A stretch of DNA of 51,163 nucleotides from positions 1-51,163 of the forward strand of contig DUPC01000052.1 of assembly GCA_012838545.1 (NCBI GenBank), written 5' to 3'. The DNA comes from Acholeplasmataceae bacterium. GTDB lineage: Bacteria; Bacillota_I; Bacilli_A; ML615J-28; CAG-313. Made by a program: the position numbers and the translations under genes. Numbering within the stretch: position 1 is the first letter of the stretch; every line of letters begins with the position of its first letter. Shown here piece after piece: positions 9,701 to 18,667 of the stretch. The notes below the pieces were generated by a model. It was not told where the DNA came from. It ran no database searches and worked only from the letters and a program-made list of their open reading frames with translations.

Positions 9701-10503
9701 TTGATAATCCGACGATATAAGTCGTTAAGGTCAGTGGTAGCGAACCTGCCGCCATCGAGCTGAACCATAGGACGAAGATCAGGCGGAATAACCGGAATAA
9801 CGTCCATAACCATCCATTCCGGTTTATTTCCGGATTGCAAGAATGCTTCTACGATTTCCAAACGTTTGATTAGATTCTTGCGTTTTTGTTTGGTTGCTAT
9901 CTTTATCTCTTGACGAATCTTTTTTGACAACTCTTCAAGGTTTAAGTTTTGCAATAGAAACTTAATCGCTTCTGCCCCAGTCTTTGCTTGATACTTGAAC
10001 ATATATTGACGTTTGTATCTGCTGTGTTCTTGTTCGGAAAGAATCATTCCGACTTTTAGTCCTTCGATTTCTTCGTCCATGTCGGTAATAATGTATGAAG
10101 CAAGATAGATGATATCATCGGCGTCGCGTGCCTTCATGTCAAGGAGTGTGGCAATCCGGCTCGGAACATTTCGATACCAAATGTGAACAACCGGTGCAGC
10201 CAAAGCAATGAAGCCCATTTTTTCGCGGCGCACTTTGCTTTCGGTAATCTCTACCCGGCATTTTTCGCATATTTTGATATCGGAACCGGATTTACGGGAT
10301 TTGCCGCAGGCGCATTGATAATCTTTCGTTGGACCAAAGATTACTTCGCAAAAAAGCCCATCGCGTTCAGGTTTCAAGGTCCGATAATTAATGGTTTCGT
10401 GTTTTTTAACTTCACCATAAAAGTTATCTTCTTTTCGGTAAGCCCAACTGCGGATTTCCTCAGGGGAGGCAATACCTACTTGAATATATTTATATTTCTT
10501 CAA
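6787..10503 (-). CDS. rpoC: DNA-directed RNA polymerase subunit beta'
   Basis: The 1238-residue beta' subunit. The N-terminal zinc site is C64, C66, C79, C82. The catalytic magnesium motif is [12 protein letters not shown] at about 460-471 with all three Asp present; the usual residue after QM is Ala, here Pro. The second zinc site ([13 protein letters not shown]) and the trigger-loop block [16 protein letters not shown] follow. Start: the codon is TTG. An in-frame TAA is directly before it, AGGAGG stands 9 bases upstream, and conserved residues begin at once ([20 protein letters not shown]), so no ATG is available. It begins 16 bases after the rpoB stop and is followed by a terminator. Confidence 0.98.
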   Translation of the reverse strand: MKKYKYIQVGIASPEEIRSWAYRKEDNFYGEVKKHETINYRTLKPERDGLFCEVIFGPTKDYQCACGKSRKSGSDIKICEKCRVEITESKVRREKMGFIALAAPVVHIWYRNVPSRIATLLDMKARDADDIIYLASYIITDMDEEIEGLKVGMILSEQEHSRYKRQYMFKYQAKTGAEAIKFLLQNLNLEELSKKIRQEIKIATKQKRKNLIKRLEIVEAFLQSGNKPEWMVMDVIPVIPPDLRPMVQLDGGRFATTDLNDLYRRIINRNTRLKKQFEQRAPELIVKNEKRMLQEAVDALFDNSKRNKKVVVDKNRPLKSLSDLLRGKQGRFRQNLLGKRVDYSGRSVIVVGPDLKMYQCGIPREMALILFKPFIINYLRKKEQLSNPESNTKSGIKKAKELIERGAPEAMEALEKIVVEHPVLLNRAPTLHRLSIQAFEPKLVEGKAIRLHPLVTTAFNADFDGDQMPVHVPLSEEAQAEARLLMLASKNILLPRDGKPVVTPSQDMILGNYYLTIERSFPDKEGRTFKDIAEVETAYENEEITLQTRIVLPAKALGRPFAWLNPNDENYEKNLEHTEKVMRMYIVTTYGKIIFNTVFPKSFPYVNEATQENLTKATPLKFFIDPHDLKNGNSIQQIIAKMPLNEPFKKRFLSSIISEIFRKEKLAETSRALDQMKDLGFKYSTVAGITISAFDVDVLADKQEIIKKAEDNVKRYNSMFRRGLTTDQERKRNVLQEWTNARNEIEKAIKRVMSENATTNDIFMMADSGARGSASNFTQLAGMRGLMAKPNGEPMEIPIKSSFREGMSMSEFFISTHGGRKGSTDTALKTAEAGYLTRRLVDVSQDVTVTIDDCHTDKGMVVEDFVSLDGTVVEKLYERIVGRFTSKPVYGKNRELIIDRNQFISEEIAEKIVNAGIKQVEIRTVLTCDAHNGVCVKCYGSDLSTGEIVERGEVVGIVAAQSIGEPGTQLTMRTFHSGGVAGDDIVQGFPRIKLLFLAPKDPKFTELISEVNGRVKEINPKPDNRFQVIIESPIEGNSKEYLTDSGKKPELKVGQEIKAGDLITADSELVHVLQLLRVTNVPNVERYILKEVQKVYRSQGVLISDKHIEIIIHQMLQKVMVLDEGDTDLLPGSLISKPKAYQAIKEMLDQGKRLPVLKPVLLSITQASLKSDSFLSAASFQETTRVLTATAIRGKIDTLDGLKENIIIGGLIPAGTGLVEKENIDIESTTDEMHEIKP

Positions 10504-10519
10504 TTATAGAATCCTCCTT

Positions 10520-13500
10520 TTATAGTCCACGTTTTCCCTTATTTGCTTCCGCAATCTGGTCGACTAAGCTGTCATTCGCAACATCGCGACCGCTTTGGTC
10601 AATTAAACGTACACTTAAACCTAATCCTTGTAATTCTTTGATTAAGACTCTAAATGATTCGGGAATACCTGGTGTTGGCATTGGTTCGCCATCAACAATG
10701 GCTTTATAAACTTTATTACGTCCAACAATGTCATCCGATTTAATCGTTAACATTTCGCGAAGCGTATGAGCTGCGCCGTAGGCTTCGAGCGCCCAAACTT
10801 CCATTTCTCCGAAACGTTGACCACCATTTTGAGCACGACCGCCCATCGGTTGTTGCGTAACAAGGGAATAAGGACCTTCGCTGCGGGCATGAAGTTTATC
10901 GTCGACCATGTGAGCCAACTTAATCATGTACATAACACCAACGGTTATCTTATTATCAAATTTGCGTCCGGTACGTCCGTCATAAAGCGTGGTTTTTCCG
11001 AAATGGTCAATCAAAGCTTTAGGATCGCGTGGTTTTTCCCTCATGTCGTTAATATCTTTTTCGCGTGCTTCATTCATGATGGTAACTAAGTCTTCTTGAG
11101 TAACACCGTCAAAAACCGGGGTAGCGATGTGAACACCTAGTTTTTTTGCAGCCATACCGAGGTGGGTTTCAAGCACCTGGCCGATATTCATCCGCGAAGG
11201 TACACCTTGAGGATTTAACATGATGTCAATTGGTGTACCGTCTTCCATGAACGGCATGTCTTCAATCGGCAATATCTTGGAGATAACCCCTTTATTACCG
11301 TGGCGTCCCGCCATTTTATCGCCTTCCGTGATTTTACGTTTTTGAACGATATAAACGCGGACCACTTCATTTACCCCTGGCGGCAATTCATGACCGTCTT
11401 TACGGGTAAAATGTTCAATGCGACTGACAATTCCTCCACCGCCGTGGGGAACTTTCAATGAAGTAACGCGGACATCTTTGGAACTGTCCGAGAAAAGAGC
11501 TTGAGAAAGACGTTCTTCCGGCGTCGGTTCGGTTTGACCTTTAGGGGTAATTTTACCGACTAAAGTATCGCCTTCTTTGACTTCGGCACCTAAACGAACA
11601 ATCCCGTGCTCATCGAGATTGGCAATTGATTCTTTGCTTTCGCCATCTAAATCGGAGGTAATTTCTTCTTTACCAATTTTGGTATCACGAACTTCGACTT
11701 CATATTCTTCGATATGAATCGAAGTATAAACATCGTCTTGAACAAGACGTTCGCTCATGATAACCGCATCCTCAAAGTTATAACCTTCCCAGGTCATAAA
11801 GGCAATGGTAACATTGCGTCCAAGGGCAAGTTCGCCGCGGTCCATTGAAGAACCTTCGGCAATTATATCCCCTTTCTTAACCCGTTCCATTATTTTGACG
11901 ATTGGACGTTGGTTAACGCAAGTAGAATGATTGCTTCTTTCGTATTTTATTAAGGAATAGGTATGGTCAATTTTATGATCATCGCGAATAATAATCTTCG
12001 ATGAATCAACATATGTTACCACACCGTCCACATCTGCAATAATCGCAACCCCAGAGTCGCGCGCTGCTTTGTATTCGATTCCGGTTCCGACAATCGGCGC
12101 TTCGGCTTTTAATAGCGGAATGGCTTGACGTTGCATGTTAGCACCCATCAAAGCACGGGTCGAGTCGTCATGTTCGAGGAACGGAATACAAGCGGTTGAA
12201 ACGGAAACAATTTGTTTTGGCGAAACGTCGATATAATCGACATCCATTCGGCTTACTTCCACGAATTCGCCGGCTTTTCGGGCCACGACTTTTTCGTCAT
12301 CGATGGTGATAATGCCGGTTTTAGGATCTTTGGACATTTTAACGTTAGCTTGTACGATAACGTATTTTTCTTCTTTGTCCGCGGTCATATATTCAATTTC
12401 ATCGGTTACAATAGCTCTTTGATTTTCCAAATCTTTCTTAACCACCAAATAAGGGGTTTCGATAAAACCATATTGGTTAATTCTGGCATAACAAGCAAGA
12501 GAGTTAATCAAACCGATGTTTTGACCCTCCGGTGTTTCAACCGGACAAATTCGACCGTAATGGGTAGTATGAACGTCACGAACTTCCAGTTTTGCGCGGT
12601 CTCGCGACAAACCACCTTGACCTAAAGCCGACAAGCGGCGTTTGTGGGTTAATTCCGATAACGGGTTGATTTGGTCCATAAATTGCGACAATTGGCTACT
12701 GCCAAAGAATTCGCGAATCGTAGAGATAAGGGGCCGAATATTAATTAAGTTCTGTGGAACAACGGTTTTGGAATCAACCGATGTCGACATCCGGTCGCGA
12801 ATATTTTTTTCGAGTTTGGTTAGACCAATCCGAAATTGATTTTGCAATAATTCGCCAATCGGACGAATCCGACGATTGCCTAAATGGTCAATATCGTCGA
12901 CTTTGCCGATACCGTCATGAAGATTGAAATAATACGATATTGCCGCAAATATATCCGACAAACAAATATGGTTAACGGTTTCTGATTGGTCATTTCCGAT
13001 TAATTTGATGATTTGCGATCTTTCTTTGTTGTCGTGGTAAACCTTAATTTTCAGTATTTCCAAAACTACTGAATCGCCTTCAAGCATTGTTCCGTAATTT
13101 TTTGTTTCGCGGAAATGCTCGCGATTATCTTCAAGTATTTTTACCGTATTTCCAAGCGGGGTAGAATAGTTAATTAGTGTGTCGGCTGGTAGAATTACTT
13201 CACCGGTTTCTTTATTGACAATGTCTTCAGCTAAATGATAACCGACCGCACGGGAAATAACGTCCAATTTCTTATTTACTTTATAACGACCAACACTGGC
13301 AAGATCATAACGGCGAATGTCAAAAAGACGGCTTGCGATAAATTTCCGTGCCGTTTCAGCTGATGTTTTTTCGCCTGGACGTAATTTGTCATATACTTCC
13401 TTAACAGCATCATCTTGACCAAAGGTTTGGTCTTTGTAGAAGGTGTTCATTAAAAATTGCGACCGTGGTGCGCTTTCGTCAAAAAACAATTCAAAAATAT

Positions 13501-14125
13501 CATTGTTTCTGCTCACACCTAATGCGCGAATAAAACTAGTTAAGGGGATTTTTTTCGAACGATCTAGTTTAGCATACCAAACATCACTGGAACGTGTTTC
13601 GAATTCAATCCAAGCTCCGCGTGTCGGGATAATTTGCCCGCTGAAACGGATTTGCCCTGACTTCGCATCTTTGTTTTTCGAAAAGAAAACACCAGACGAG
13701 CGGATGATTTGGGAAACAACAACACGTTCGGAACCATTAATGATGAAAGTACCCCAAGGTGTCATGACCGGGAATTCCCCCATGAAGACCTTATCTTCTT
13801 TAACTTCACCAGTTTCTTTATTTTCCAAGCTGACAGTGACTTTTAAAGCACGCGAGAAATTAACGTTATGCATTTTAGCTTCCGCTATCGTGTACTTCGG
13901 TTCATCGAACTCATAATCGGTAAAGTATAGTTCGAATTTTTCACCGTCGCCGTGGTCTTTAATTGGGGATAATTCTTCGAATAATTCTCTTAAACCCTTT
14001 TCAAGAAGCCATTTGAATGATTCGGTCTGCACCTCAATCAAATTAGGCAATTCAACATTGGTTGGTACCCGTGAATAGTTTCGGCGTACTCTTTCTTTAC
14101 CATATGTTATTTCTTTCCAACTCAA
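10520..14125 (-). CDS. rpoB: DNA-directed RNA polymerase subunit beta
   Basis: The 1201-residue beta subunit. The rifampicin-pocket block is present as [18 protein letters not shown] then [18 protein letters not shown]. Its Ser, His and Asp at E. coli positions 531, 526 and 516 are the sensitive type, but two usually conserved prolines are Gln (GQGG for GPGG, and ETPEGQNIG for ETPEGPNIG). The C-terminal blocks [13 protein letters not shown] and [27 protein letters not shown] are intact. Start: TTG, preceded by an AGAGGTGG site six bases away. A TAG stop lies five codons upstream in frame and no ATG or GTG fits before the conserved residues. It has its own promoter upstream. Confidence 0.98.
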   Translation of the reverse strand: MSWKEITYGKERVRRNYSRVPTNVELPNLIEVQTESFKWLLEKGLRELFEELSPIKDHGDGEKFELYFTDYEFDEPKYTIAEAKMHNVNFSRALKVTVSLENKETGEVKEDKVFMGEFPVMTPWGTFIINGSERVVVSQIIRSSGVFFSKNKDAKSGQIRFSGQIIPTRGAWIEFETRSSDVWYAKLDRSKKIPLTSFIRALGVSRNNDIFELFFDESAPRSQFLMNTFYKDQTFGQDDAVKEVYDKLRPGEKTSAETARKFIASRLFDIRRYDLASVGRYKVNKKLDVISRAVGYHLAEDIVNKETGEVILPADTLINYSTPLGNTVKILEDNREHFRETKNYGTMLEGDSVVLEILKIKVYHDNKERSQIIKLIGNDQSETVNHICLSDIFAAISYYFNLHDGIGKVDDIDHLGNRRIRPIGELLQNQFRIGLTKLEKNIRDRMSTSVDSKTVVPQNLINIRPLISTIREFFGSSQLSQFMDQINPLSELTHKRRLSALGQGGLSRDRAKLEVRDVHTTHYGRICPVETPEGQNIGLINSLACYARINQYGFIETPYLVVKKDLENQRAIVTDEIEYMTADKEEKYVIVQANVKMSKDPKTGIITIDDEKVVARKAGEFVEVSRMDVDYIDVSPKQIVSVSTACIPFLEHDDSTRALMGANMQRQAIPLLKAEAPIVGTGIEYKAARDSGVAIIADVDGVVTYVDSSKIIIRDDHKIDHTYSLIKYERSNHSTCVNQRPIVKIMERVKKGDIIAEGSSMDRGELALGRNVTIAFMTWEGYNFEDAVIMSERLVQDDVYTSIHIEEYEVEVRDTKIGKEEITSDLDGESKESIANLDEHGIVRLGAEVKEGDTLVGKITPKGQTEPTPEERLSQALFSDSSKDVRVTSLKVPHGGGGIVSRIEHFTRKDGHELPPGVNEVVRVYIVQKRKITEGDKMAGRHGNKGVISKILPIEDMPFMEDGTPIDIMLNPQGVPSRMNIGQVLETHLGMAAKKLGVHIATPVFDGVTQEDLVTIMNEAREKDINDMREKPRDPKALIDHFGKTTLYDGRTGRKFDNKITVGVMYMIKLAHMVDDKLHARSEGPYSLVTQQPMGGRAQNGGQRFGEMEVWALEAYGAAHTLREMLTIKSDDIVGRNKVYKAIVDGEPMPTPGIPESFRVLIKELQGLGLSVRLIDQSGRDVANDSLVDQIAEANKGKRGL

Positions 14126-14203
14126 AATAATCCACCTCTATCAATATTTTTCCTAAAAAAACATGAAAAATGAGCATAATACCTCATCTTACCATATCTA
14201 ATT

Positions 14204-14232
14204 ATGTTATCACAAAAGCCCGTGATTGTCAA
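14204..14232 (-). promoter_or_regulatory. Promoter of rpoBC
   Basis: On the minus strand a perfect -35 TTGACA (plus 14227-14232), a 17-base spacer and a -10 TAACAT (plus 14204-14209) with a TGn extension lie just after the rsmC stop. A weaker overlapping option is TTGTGA-N18-TAAGAT (14210-14215 and 14186-14191), also with TGn. Confidence 0.6.
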
Positions 14233-14236
14233 GCGA

Positions 14237-14860
14237 TTATACTTGACCATTTTTATTTTCACCATTGTGTTTTGCTTTAATAATCCAATACCCTTTTTCC
14301 TTGGCAATTATTTCCACATGGTCAAATACGGAAGTCAACTTTGAGTAGGCGCTCGGCGCGCCTTGTTTCTTTTGAATGACAATCCATAGCTCCCCATATG
14401 GTTTTAAATAATTTATTGCCCCTTCGAATACTCCATGGACAACTTTTTTGCCAGCCCGAATCGGTGGATTGGAAATAATGAGATCGTATTTTCCTTCAAC
14501 CGTAGTGTATAAATCGCTTTCCCAAATTTCTGCGTTTTTTAGATTATTGTGTTCGGCATTTCTCTTGGCAAGGTCAATAGCCCTAAGATTTACGTCGATC
14601 ATATGCACATAAACTTTAGGATTGGCTTTGGCGAGGGTTATGCCGATAGGGCCATAACCACAACCAACATCCAAAATCTTGGTACAATTTTCGGGCAAAA
14701 TAACATTTTTGATTAACAAATTCGTACCAAAATCCACTTGTTTAACCGAGAAGACTCCTGCATCACTAAACAATTCTATGATAAATTGCTTGTAATAATA
14801 TGTTATAATCTGCTCATTTGATGCAAGCAAGTCATTATTTTCGAAATATTGTTTGCTCAA
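14237..14860 (-). CDS. rsmC: 16S rRNA methyltransferase, RsmC/YbxB family
   Basis: A 207-residue class I methyltransferase. It has the SAM-binding motif ILDVGCGYGPIGITLA and the catalytic motif SNPPIRAGK, which fit N2-methylguanosine transfer onto 16S rRNA (G1207 in E. coli). It is the short single-domain form, like Bacillus YbxB, which stands at the same place between rplL and rpoB. The start is TTG with GAGGAGGAAGAAA directly before it. It is separated from rplL by a terminator hairpin and from rpoB by a promoter, so its expression depends on read-through or on a weak promoter I could not identify. Confidence 0.85.
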   Translation of the reverse strand: MSKQYFENNDLLASNEQIITYYYKQFIIELFSDAGVFSVKQVDFGTNLLIKNVILPENCTKILDVGCGYGPIGITLAKANPKVYVHMIDVNLRAIDLAKRNAEHNNLKNAEIWESDLYTTVEGKYDLIISNPPIRAGKKVVHGVFEGAINYLKPYGELWIVIQKKQGAPSAYSKLTSVFDHVEIIAKEKGYWIIKAKHNGENKNGQV

Positions 14861-14883
14861 ATTTCTTCCTCCTCATAAGCGAT

Positions 14884-14911
14884 AAAACCTGAAGACAATT
14901 CTTCAGGTTCA
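14884..14911 (-). terminator. Terminator hairpin after rplL
   Basis: A perfect 10-base stem AACCTGAAGA/TCTTCAGGTT (14886-14895 with 14900-14909) with a 4-base loop; on the minus strand the stem runs into TTATC, so the T tract is short. It probably reduces transcription from rplJL into rsmC, as seen after rplL in many bacteria. Confidence 0.75.
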
Positions 14912-14941
14912 TTTCGCAAAATTTAAAAGATTAAACAAGCA

Positions 14942-15313
14942 TTACTTAATTTCAACTTCAGCACCAGCTTCAACAAGTTTAGCTTTAATTGTTTCAGCTT
15001 CTTCTGGCGTAATGTTTTCTTTAATTGGTTTTGGTGAGCTGTCAACTAATTCTTTAGCTTCTTTTAAGCCAAGACCTGTTAATTCACGAACAACTTTGAT
15101 AACGCCAAGTTTTGCTTGACCAGGGTGTTTTAGAATAACAGAAACTTCAGTTGGGCCGCTTTCTTCTTGAGCTGCCGCTGTTGCTGCAACCGCTATTGGA
15201 GCCGCAGCTGTAACACCAAATTCTTCTTCGATAGCCTTAACCAATTCGTTAAGTTCAAGAACACTCATTTCTTTGATTGCAGAAAGAAATCCTGCGATGT
15301 CAAATTTTGCCAT
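14942..15313 (-). CDS. rplL: 50S ribosomal protein L7/L12
   Basis: The 123-residue stalk protein, which recruits translation factors to the ribosome. It has the N-terminal dimerisation helix ([22 protein letters not shown]), an Ala-rich hinge (about 35-50) and the C-terminal domain with [20 protein letters not shown]. An AAGGAGGAAAAG site precedes the ATG. It follows rplJ by 28 bases, giving the stalk proteins from one mRNA under L10 control. Confidence 0.98.
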   Translation of the reverse strand: MAKFDIAGFLSAIKEMSVLELNELVKAIEEEFGVTAAAPIAVAATAAAQEESGPTEVSVILKHPGQAKLGVIKVVRELTGLGLKEAKELVDSSPKPIKENITPEEAETIKAKLVEAGAEVEIK

Positions 15314-15341
15314 TTTTCTTTTCCTCCTTGTTAATAGTTAA

Positions 15342-15827
15342 TTACTTTGCATCTGCTACCGCTTTAAGTGCACACGCAAGACCACGTACAGGGGCTTGTA
15401 AAACACTTAAAAGCATCGAAATCATACCATTCTTATTTGGTAAGTTAGAGATTTGTTTCAATTCATTTGCAGTAAGTACTTGATTGTCAACTATACCCGC
15501 TTTAACATTTAAGCGATCATTTTCTTTAACGAAACCGTAAACAATTTTGCTGGCGGTTACTTCATCTTGAGAAAATACGGCTGCACTTGGTCCAACAAAT
15601 GCATCATGTAATTTAACAAATCCAATTTTTTCGGTTGCGCGTTTTAAAATATTGTTTTTAATTACACGCATACGGCAGTTTTCCTTGTGGAGTCTAACAC
15701 GTAAATTAGTGATTTCTGCCACAGTTAATCCTAGGTAATCAACGAACACAGTCGATCCCGCTTGCTTTAACTCTTCGACAAGTTGATCAACTTCTTCTTG
15801 TTTTTTAGCGATAGTCGCTTCATTCAT
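15342..15827 (-). CDS. rplJ: 50S ribosomal protein L10
   Basis: A protein of about 161 residues that anchors the L7/L12 dimers to 23S rRNA. It begins MNEATIAKKQEEVDQLVEEL, a typical L10 start, and carries FVDYLGLTVAEITNLR and the C-terminal L12-binding helix. I chose the ATG at 15827 because GGAGGTG stands just upstream; an ATG at 15842 overlaps this ribosome binding site and would add five residues (MEVKT). It is preceded by an L10 leader and an attenuator, so L10 probably represses its own operon. Confidence 0.97.
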   Translation of the reverse strand: MNEATIAKKQEEVDQLVEELKQAGSTVFVDYLGLTVAEITNLRVRLHKENCRMRVIKNNILKRATEKIGFVKLHDAFVGPSAAVFSQDEVTASKIVYGFVKENDRLNVKAGIVDNQVLTANELKQISNLPNKNGMISMLLSVLQAPVRGLACALKAVADAK

Positions 15828-15841
15828 TGTTTTCACCTCCA

Positions 15842-15876
15842 TAAAAAAATCTCTCGTGGGATTGACGCACGAAAGA
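15842..15876 (-). terminator. Attenuator terminator in the rplJ leader
   Basis: The stem CTTTCGTG/CACGAGAG (plus 15868-15875 with 15851-15858, one G-T pair, 9-base loop) runs on the minus strand directly into ATTTTTTT. The T run ends just before the rplJ ribosome binding site, so this is an attenuator inside the leader and not the end of the previous operon. Confidence 0.85.
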
Positions 15877-15879
15877 AAA

Positions 15880-15962
15880 ATAGGTAGTATATACGAATTC
15901 TTCCCTCGGTAGGAAATTAAGCTCGTACGAGCACCTACTGTCTACGGCAATGACTTTGTACT
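15880..15962 (-). ncRNA. Ribosomal protein L10 leader RNA
   Basis: The minus strand contains CCGTAGACAGTAGGTGC, then CTTAATTTCCTACCGAGG. This pairing (AGTAGG with CCTACC) is the hallmark of the L10 leader, which binds L10(L12)4 and mimics its 23S rRNA site. The attenuator follows about 20 bases later. Excess L10 would favour termination before rplJ. Confidence 0.88.
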
Positions 15963-16014
15963 ATTTATAACTATTTATTAACCATTGGGGGTTTAATTAA
16001 AATATATCAGTGAA

Positions 16015-16707
16015 TTATTCCATGGATTCGCTGGCAATTTTGACACCAGGGCCCATGCTTGTTGAGATCGTAACATTACGCATATAAACGCCTTTAACGG
16101 TAGCTGGTTTTACACGCATGAGTTGGCGGTAAACAGCTTTAATGTTTTCTTCCAAATTTGGTGTATCAAACGTTACTTTTCCAACAGGTACTTGAATATT
16201 TCCAACTTTGTCGGTTCTGTATTCAACTTTACCGGCTTTAAATTCTTTGACAACACGGTCGACATCCATTGTAACGGTTCCTGTTTTTGGGTTTGGCATT
16301 AATCCTTTAGGACCTAAGATACGTCCTAATTTACCAAGCTCACCCATCATATCAGGGGTAGCGATTACAACATCAAATTCGAACCATCCACCTTTAATTT
16401 TATCAAGGTATTCAGTATCACCTGCATAGTCTGCGCCGGCATCCAATGCTTGTTTTACTTTATCGCCCTTGGCAATAACTAAGACGCGAACTTCTTTACC
16501 GGTACCATGAGGAAGTGATACGGTACCGCGAAGGTTTTGTTCGGCTTTACGTGGATCGATGTTTAAACGGAAAGCAATTTCAACTGTTGCATCAAATTTA
16601 GCATAACTTGTTTTCTTCGCTAATTCAATCGCTTCAGTTAAAGTGTAACGTTTCGAACGATCTACTAATTTTAACGCTTCAAGGTATTTTTTACTTCTTT
16701 TAGCCAT
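16015..16707 (-). CDS. rplA: 50S ribosomal protein L1
   Basis: The 230-residue L1 protein of the ribosomal L1 stalk. The start [19 protein letters not shown], the segment [17 protein letters not shown] and the block [19 protein letters not shown] are typical. An AGGAGGAATAGA site precedes the ATG. It is separated from rplK by about 114 bases holding two hairpins and an L1-type RNA motif, which suggests that L1 controls its own synthesis. L10 leader and rplJ follow. Confidence 0.98.
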   Translation of the reverse strand: MAKRSKKYLEALKLVDRSKRYTLTEAIELAKKTSYAKFDATVEIAFRLNIDPRKAEQNLRGTVSLPHGTGKEVRVLVIAKGDKVKQALDAGADYAGDTEYLDKIKGGWFEFDVVIATPDMMGELGKLGRILGPKGLMPNPKTGTVTMDVDRVVKEFKAGKVEYRTDKVGNIQVPVGKVTFDTPNLEENIKAVYRQLMRVKPATVKGVYMRNVTISTSMGPGVKIASESME

Positions 16708-16722
16708 TCTATTCCTCCTAAA

Positions 16723-16749
16723 TGTGGTCTAACGGAGTCTCCTCCCACA
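16723..16749 (-). promoter_or_regulatory. Candidate L1-binding RNA motif before rplA
   Basis: On the minus strand TGTGG-GA-hairpin(GGA...TCC)-GTTAGA-CCACA folds into two short helices joined by an asymmetric internal loop, ending a few bases before the rplA Shine-Dalgarno site. The GTGGGAG strand resembles the L1-binding region of 23S rRNA (E. coli AUGGGAG). The same layout occurs before rplK. Confidence 0.55.
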
Positions 16750-16788
16750 ATTTAGATTGACAATCTAAATTGAAATCCAATCTGGATT
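16748..16788 (-). repeat. Tandem hairpins in the rplK-rplA spacer
   Basis: A perfect 12-base inverted repeat CAATTTAGATTG/CAATCTAAATTG (16748-16759 with 16761-16772) is next to a second, smaller hairpin AATCCA/TGGATT (16774-16779 with 16783-16788). No T run follows on the minus strand, so these are more likely mRNA-stabilising or regulatory folds than a terminator. The long one abuts the candidate L1 site. Confidence 0.6.
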
Positions 16789-16821
16789 GTTGAAATCTAT
16801 CTTGTTGTTTTTGTTTTCTTA

Positions 16822-17253
16822 TTAGTCTTCGATTGCAATACCCATGTTTCTTGCAGTACCTGCAACAATTTTTGCAGCACCTTCAAGATCATAAGCATTT
16901 AAGTCAGGCATTTTCATAGCTGCAATCTCATTTAATTTAGCGCGGGTAATTTTACCTGCAACTTGTTTTTTGGCATTGTCAGCACCTGATTCGATTCCTG
17001 CCGCTTTCTTTAATAGGTCAGCAGCTGGCGGTGTTTTTGTAATGAACGTAAAGGAACGATCATCGTAAACTGATATCACAACAGGAACAACATAACCCAT
17101 CATATCCTTGGTCCGCTCATTGAATTGTTGGCAGAATTGTTGGATGTTAACTTGTGCTTGACCTAGTGCTGGACCAATTGGTGGCGCTGGGTTTGCTTTG
17201 CCTGCTGGGATTTGGAGTTTAATTTGCTTTTTTACTTGTTTAACTTTAGCCAC
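16822..17253 (-). CDS. rplK: 50S ribosomal protein L11
   Basis: L11 of the GTPase-associated centre, about 143 residues. It begins [32 protein letters not shown], a block close to universal in the family, and ends with the RNA-binding domain (KKAAGIESG and GTARNMGI). The start is a GTG at 17253, eight bases after AGGAGG; a GTG nine bases further upstream overlaps the ribosome binding site and would add MCQ, which is not seen in L11. The gene has its own near-perfect promoter and begins the rplK-rplA unit. Confidence 0.97.
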   Translation of the reverse strand: MAKVKQVKKQIKLQIPAGKANPAPPIGPALGQAQVNIQQFCQQFNERTKDMMGYVVPVVISVYDDRSFTFITKTPPAADLLKKAAGIESGADNAKKQVAGKITRAKLNEIAAMKMPDLNAYDLEGAAKIVAGTARNMGIAIED

Positions 17254-17280
17254 TTGACACACCTCCTTAATTTGTCAGTG

Positions 17281-17310
17281 ATGTGGTTTATGAACATTGT
17301 TCTCCCACAT
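17281..17310 (-). promoter_or_regulatory. Candidate L1-binding RNA motif before rplK
   Basis: The minus strand reads ATGTGG-GA-hairpin(GAAC AAT GTTC)-ATAAA-CCACAT. Outer helix 6 bp, an asymmetric internal loop and inner helix 4 bp match the motif before rplA. L1 repression of the L11 operon through a leader site is known in E. coli and elsewhere. Confidence 0.55.
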
Positions 17311-17358
17311 GTTAAAAAAATGATTTATAAATAGTTGCATGTCATGCACGCGTTTATT

Positions 17359-17387
17359 ATTATACAATATTTACTTTTTTATGTCAA
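17359..17387 (-). promoter_or_regulatory. Consensus sigma-A promoter of rplK-rplA
   Basis: The minus strand carries exact TTGACA (plus 17382-17387) and exact TATAAT (plus 17359-17364) with a 17-base spacer. Transcription would start about 50 bases before the L1-type motif. Confidence 0.9.
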
Positions 17388-17423
17388 GGGAAAGCCCCTT
17401 TTATTTTTCGAAAATTTCACCCA

Positions 17424-17456
17424 AAATAAAAACAATGAAGACGCTCCTCATTGTCT
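17424..17456 (-). terminator. Terminator after nusG
   Basis: On the minus strand ACAATGA...TCATTGT (plus 17448-17454 with 17432-17438, 9-base loop) is followed by TTTTATTTT. It separates the rpmG-secE-nusG unit from the rplK promoter. Confidence 0.8.
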
Positions 17457-17459
17457 CAT

Positions 17460-18011
17460 TTAACTTTTCTTAACTTCATCGAACCGGAGTTCTTGGGGGG
17501 TCGAACGGCCGAAAATATCGATTGAGATTGTAACAATTTGTTTATCATAATCCATTGCTTCGACTTTGACTTCTTGCCCCGCAAAAGTCCCCGTAAGAAT
17601 TTTAACATAATCACCAACTTGGAAATCGACTTCGATTGCTTGGGTAATACCCATGGTTTCCAGAATCGGTCTGATTTCCTCAGCTGGGAGCGGAACCGGT
17701 TTTGCACCGCCGCCGCTTGAACCCAAGAAACCCGTAACCATCGGTGTATTACGAACCACAAACCACGATTCGTCCGTAACAATCATTTCCACAAAGATGT
17801 AGCCTGGGAACATTTTTTCTACTACTTCTTTTGGCCCTTTTTTGGTTTTTTCAATTCGTTTTACTTCCGGAACTAAGACGCGAAAAATATATTTTTCCAT
17901 ATTCATGGAATGAATCCGACGTTCCAAATTGGTTTTCGCCGCATTCTCAAATCCCGAATAGGATTGAACTATATACCACGCGCGTTCATTTTCAAAATTG
18001 TCTTCTGTCAC
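17460..18011 (-). CDS. nusG: Transcription termination/antitermination factor NusG
   Basis: A 183-residue NusG. The N-terminal NGN domain has RAWYIVQSYSGFENAAKTNLE and MFPGYIFVEM with VRNTPMVTGFLGS. The C-terminal KOW domain (FQVGDYVKILTGTFAGQEVKVE) is also complete. It binds elongating RNA polymerase and links it to ribosomes or Rho. The start is a GTG five bases after the secE stop, with the secE 3' end GGTGAG serving as ribosome binding site, so translation is likely coupled. A terminator follows. Confidence 0.97.
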   Translation of the reverse strand: MTEDNFENERAWYIVQSYSGFENAAKTNLERRIHSMNMEKYIFRVLVPEVKRIEKTKKGPKEVVEKMFPGYIFVEMIVTDESWFVVRNTPMVTGFLGSSGGGAKPVPLPAEEIRPILETMGITQAIEVDFQVGDYVKILTGTFAGQEVKVEAMDYDKQIVTISIDIFGRSTPQELRFDEVKKS

Positions 18012-18016
18012 GTTTT

Positions 18017-18424
18017 CTAACTCACCAATTTAAGTAAAGCGCCAATGCCTAGATCATAGAGAATAAAAACACCGACAAGGAAAAATACGAACAATAAAAC
18101 AACGATAACATTGCTGATAAATTCGCTACGTTTTAATCCGGTGACATGACGCAATTCCGCAATCGACGGACGATAAAAAGGGGAAAGTACAAGTAGCAAT
18201 GAAACTGCACCTAAGGAAACAAGAATCCAGGCAAACACTTTAGGAAAACCGCCGATTAAGAAGAATTCTTCGTCGACTTTCAATGTATCTGCAACTATCA
18301 AAGCACCTAAGACAATTGCAAAAATAGCTAAAATGGCAAGAATTAGATTCTCATACTTGTATTCTTTTGATAAGAATTGAATAACACGATTTTGCTTTTT
18401 TTCTGGTTTGCTAATAACAGCCAT
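18017..18424 (-). CDS. secE: Preprotein translocase subunit SecE, three-segment form
   Basis: About 135 residues with three predicted membrane segments: LILAILAIFAIVLGALIVAD, VFAWILVSLGAVSLLLVL, and the C-terminal VIVVLLFVFFLVGVFILY. The conserved SecE core is the part after RPSIAELRHVTGLKRSEFI. SecE clamps SecY in the membrane. Typical Bacillota SecE has about 60 residues and one segment; this one resembles the E. coli arrangement. I chose the ATG at 18424 because AGGAGGG lies just before it; an upstream ATG at 18484 lies within rpmG. It sits 14 bases after rpmG. Confidence 0.9.
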   Translation of the reverse strand: MAVISKPEKKQNRVIQFLSKEYKYENLILAILAIFAIVLGALIVADTLKVDEEFFLIGGFPKVFAWILVSLGAVSLLLVLSPFYRPSIAELRHVTGLKRSEFISNVIVVLLFVFFLVGVFILYDLGIGALLKLVS

Positions 18425-18438
18425 ATAATAAAACCCTC

Positions 18439-18588
18439 CTACTTGGTTTCTTTGTGTAAGGTATGTTGATTGCACTTTGGGCAAAACTTTTTAATTTCAA
18501 CCCTTGACACAGTATTAAATTTATTTTTTTCGGTTGTATAATTGCGTGAAAAACATTGTTCACAAACTAAGATGACTTTTTGTCTCAT
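18439..18588 (-). CDS. rpmG: 50S ribosomal protein L33
   Basis: A 49-residue L33 beginning [19 protein letters not shown] and ending with [17 protein letters not shown]. Both CxxC pairs (CEQC and CPKC) are kept, so this is the zinc-binding form, which zinc starvation often replaces with a cysteine-free copy in Bacillota. The start is the ATG at 18588 with CAGGTGATTAAG before it. The open frame runs 48 bases further upstream but those residues overlap the promoter. Confidence 0.93.
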   Translation of the reverse strand: MRQKVILVCEQCFSRNYTTEKNKFNTVSRVEIKKFCPKCNQHTLHKETK

Positions 18589-18607
18589 CTTAATCACCTG
18601 CCTTACT

Positions 18608-18636
18608 ATTTTATCAAATACTCCCTTTTTTGTCAA
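18608..18636 (-). promoter_or_regulatory. Promoter of rpmG-secE-nusG
   Basis: On the minus strand: exact TTGACA (plus 18631-18636), 17-base spacer, TAAAAT (plus 18608-18613) with a TGn extension. It lies between the sigH stop and the rpmG start. Confidence 0.85.
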
Positions 18637-18667
18637 AGCATTTAACAGTTTATTTTTTCTTATCTTT

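Noticed and set aside
14122-14307. Small minus-strand frame across the rpoB-rsmC gap
   Set aside because: It overlaps the end of rsmC in another frame and the rpoB promoter and leader, and has no recognisable product.
18424-18484. Longer N-terminus of SecE
   Set aside because: The 20 extra residues overlap rpmG and lack a ribosome binding site, while AGGAGGG stands before the inner ATG.
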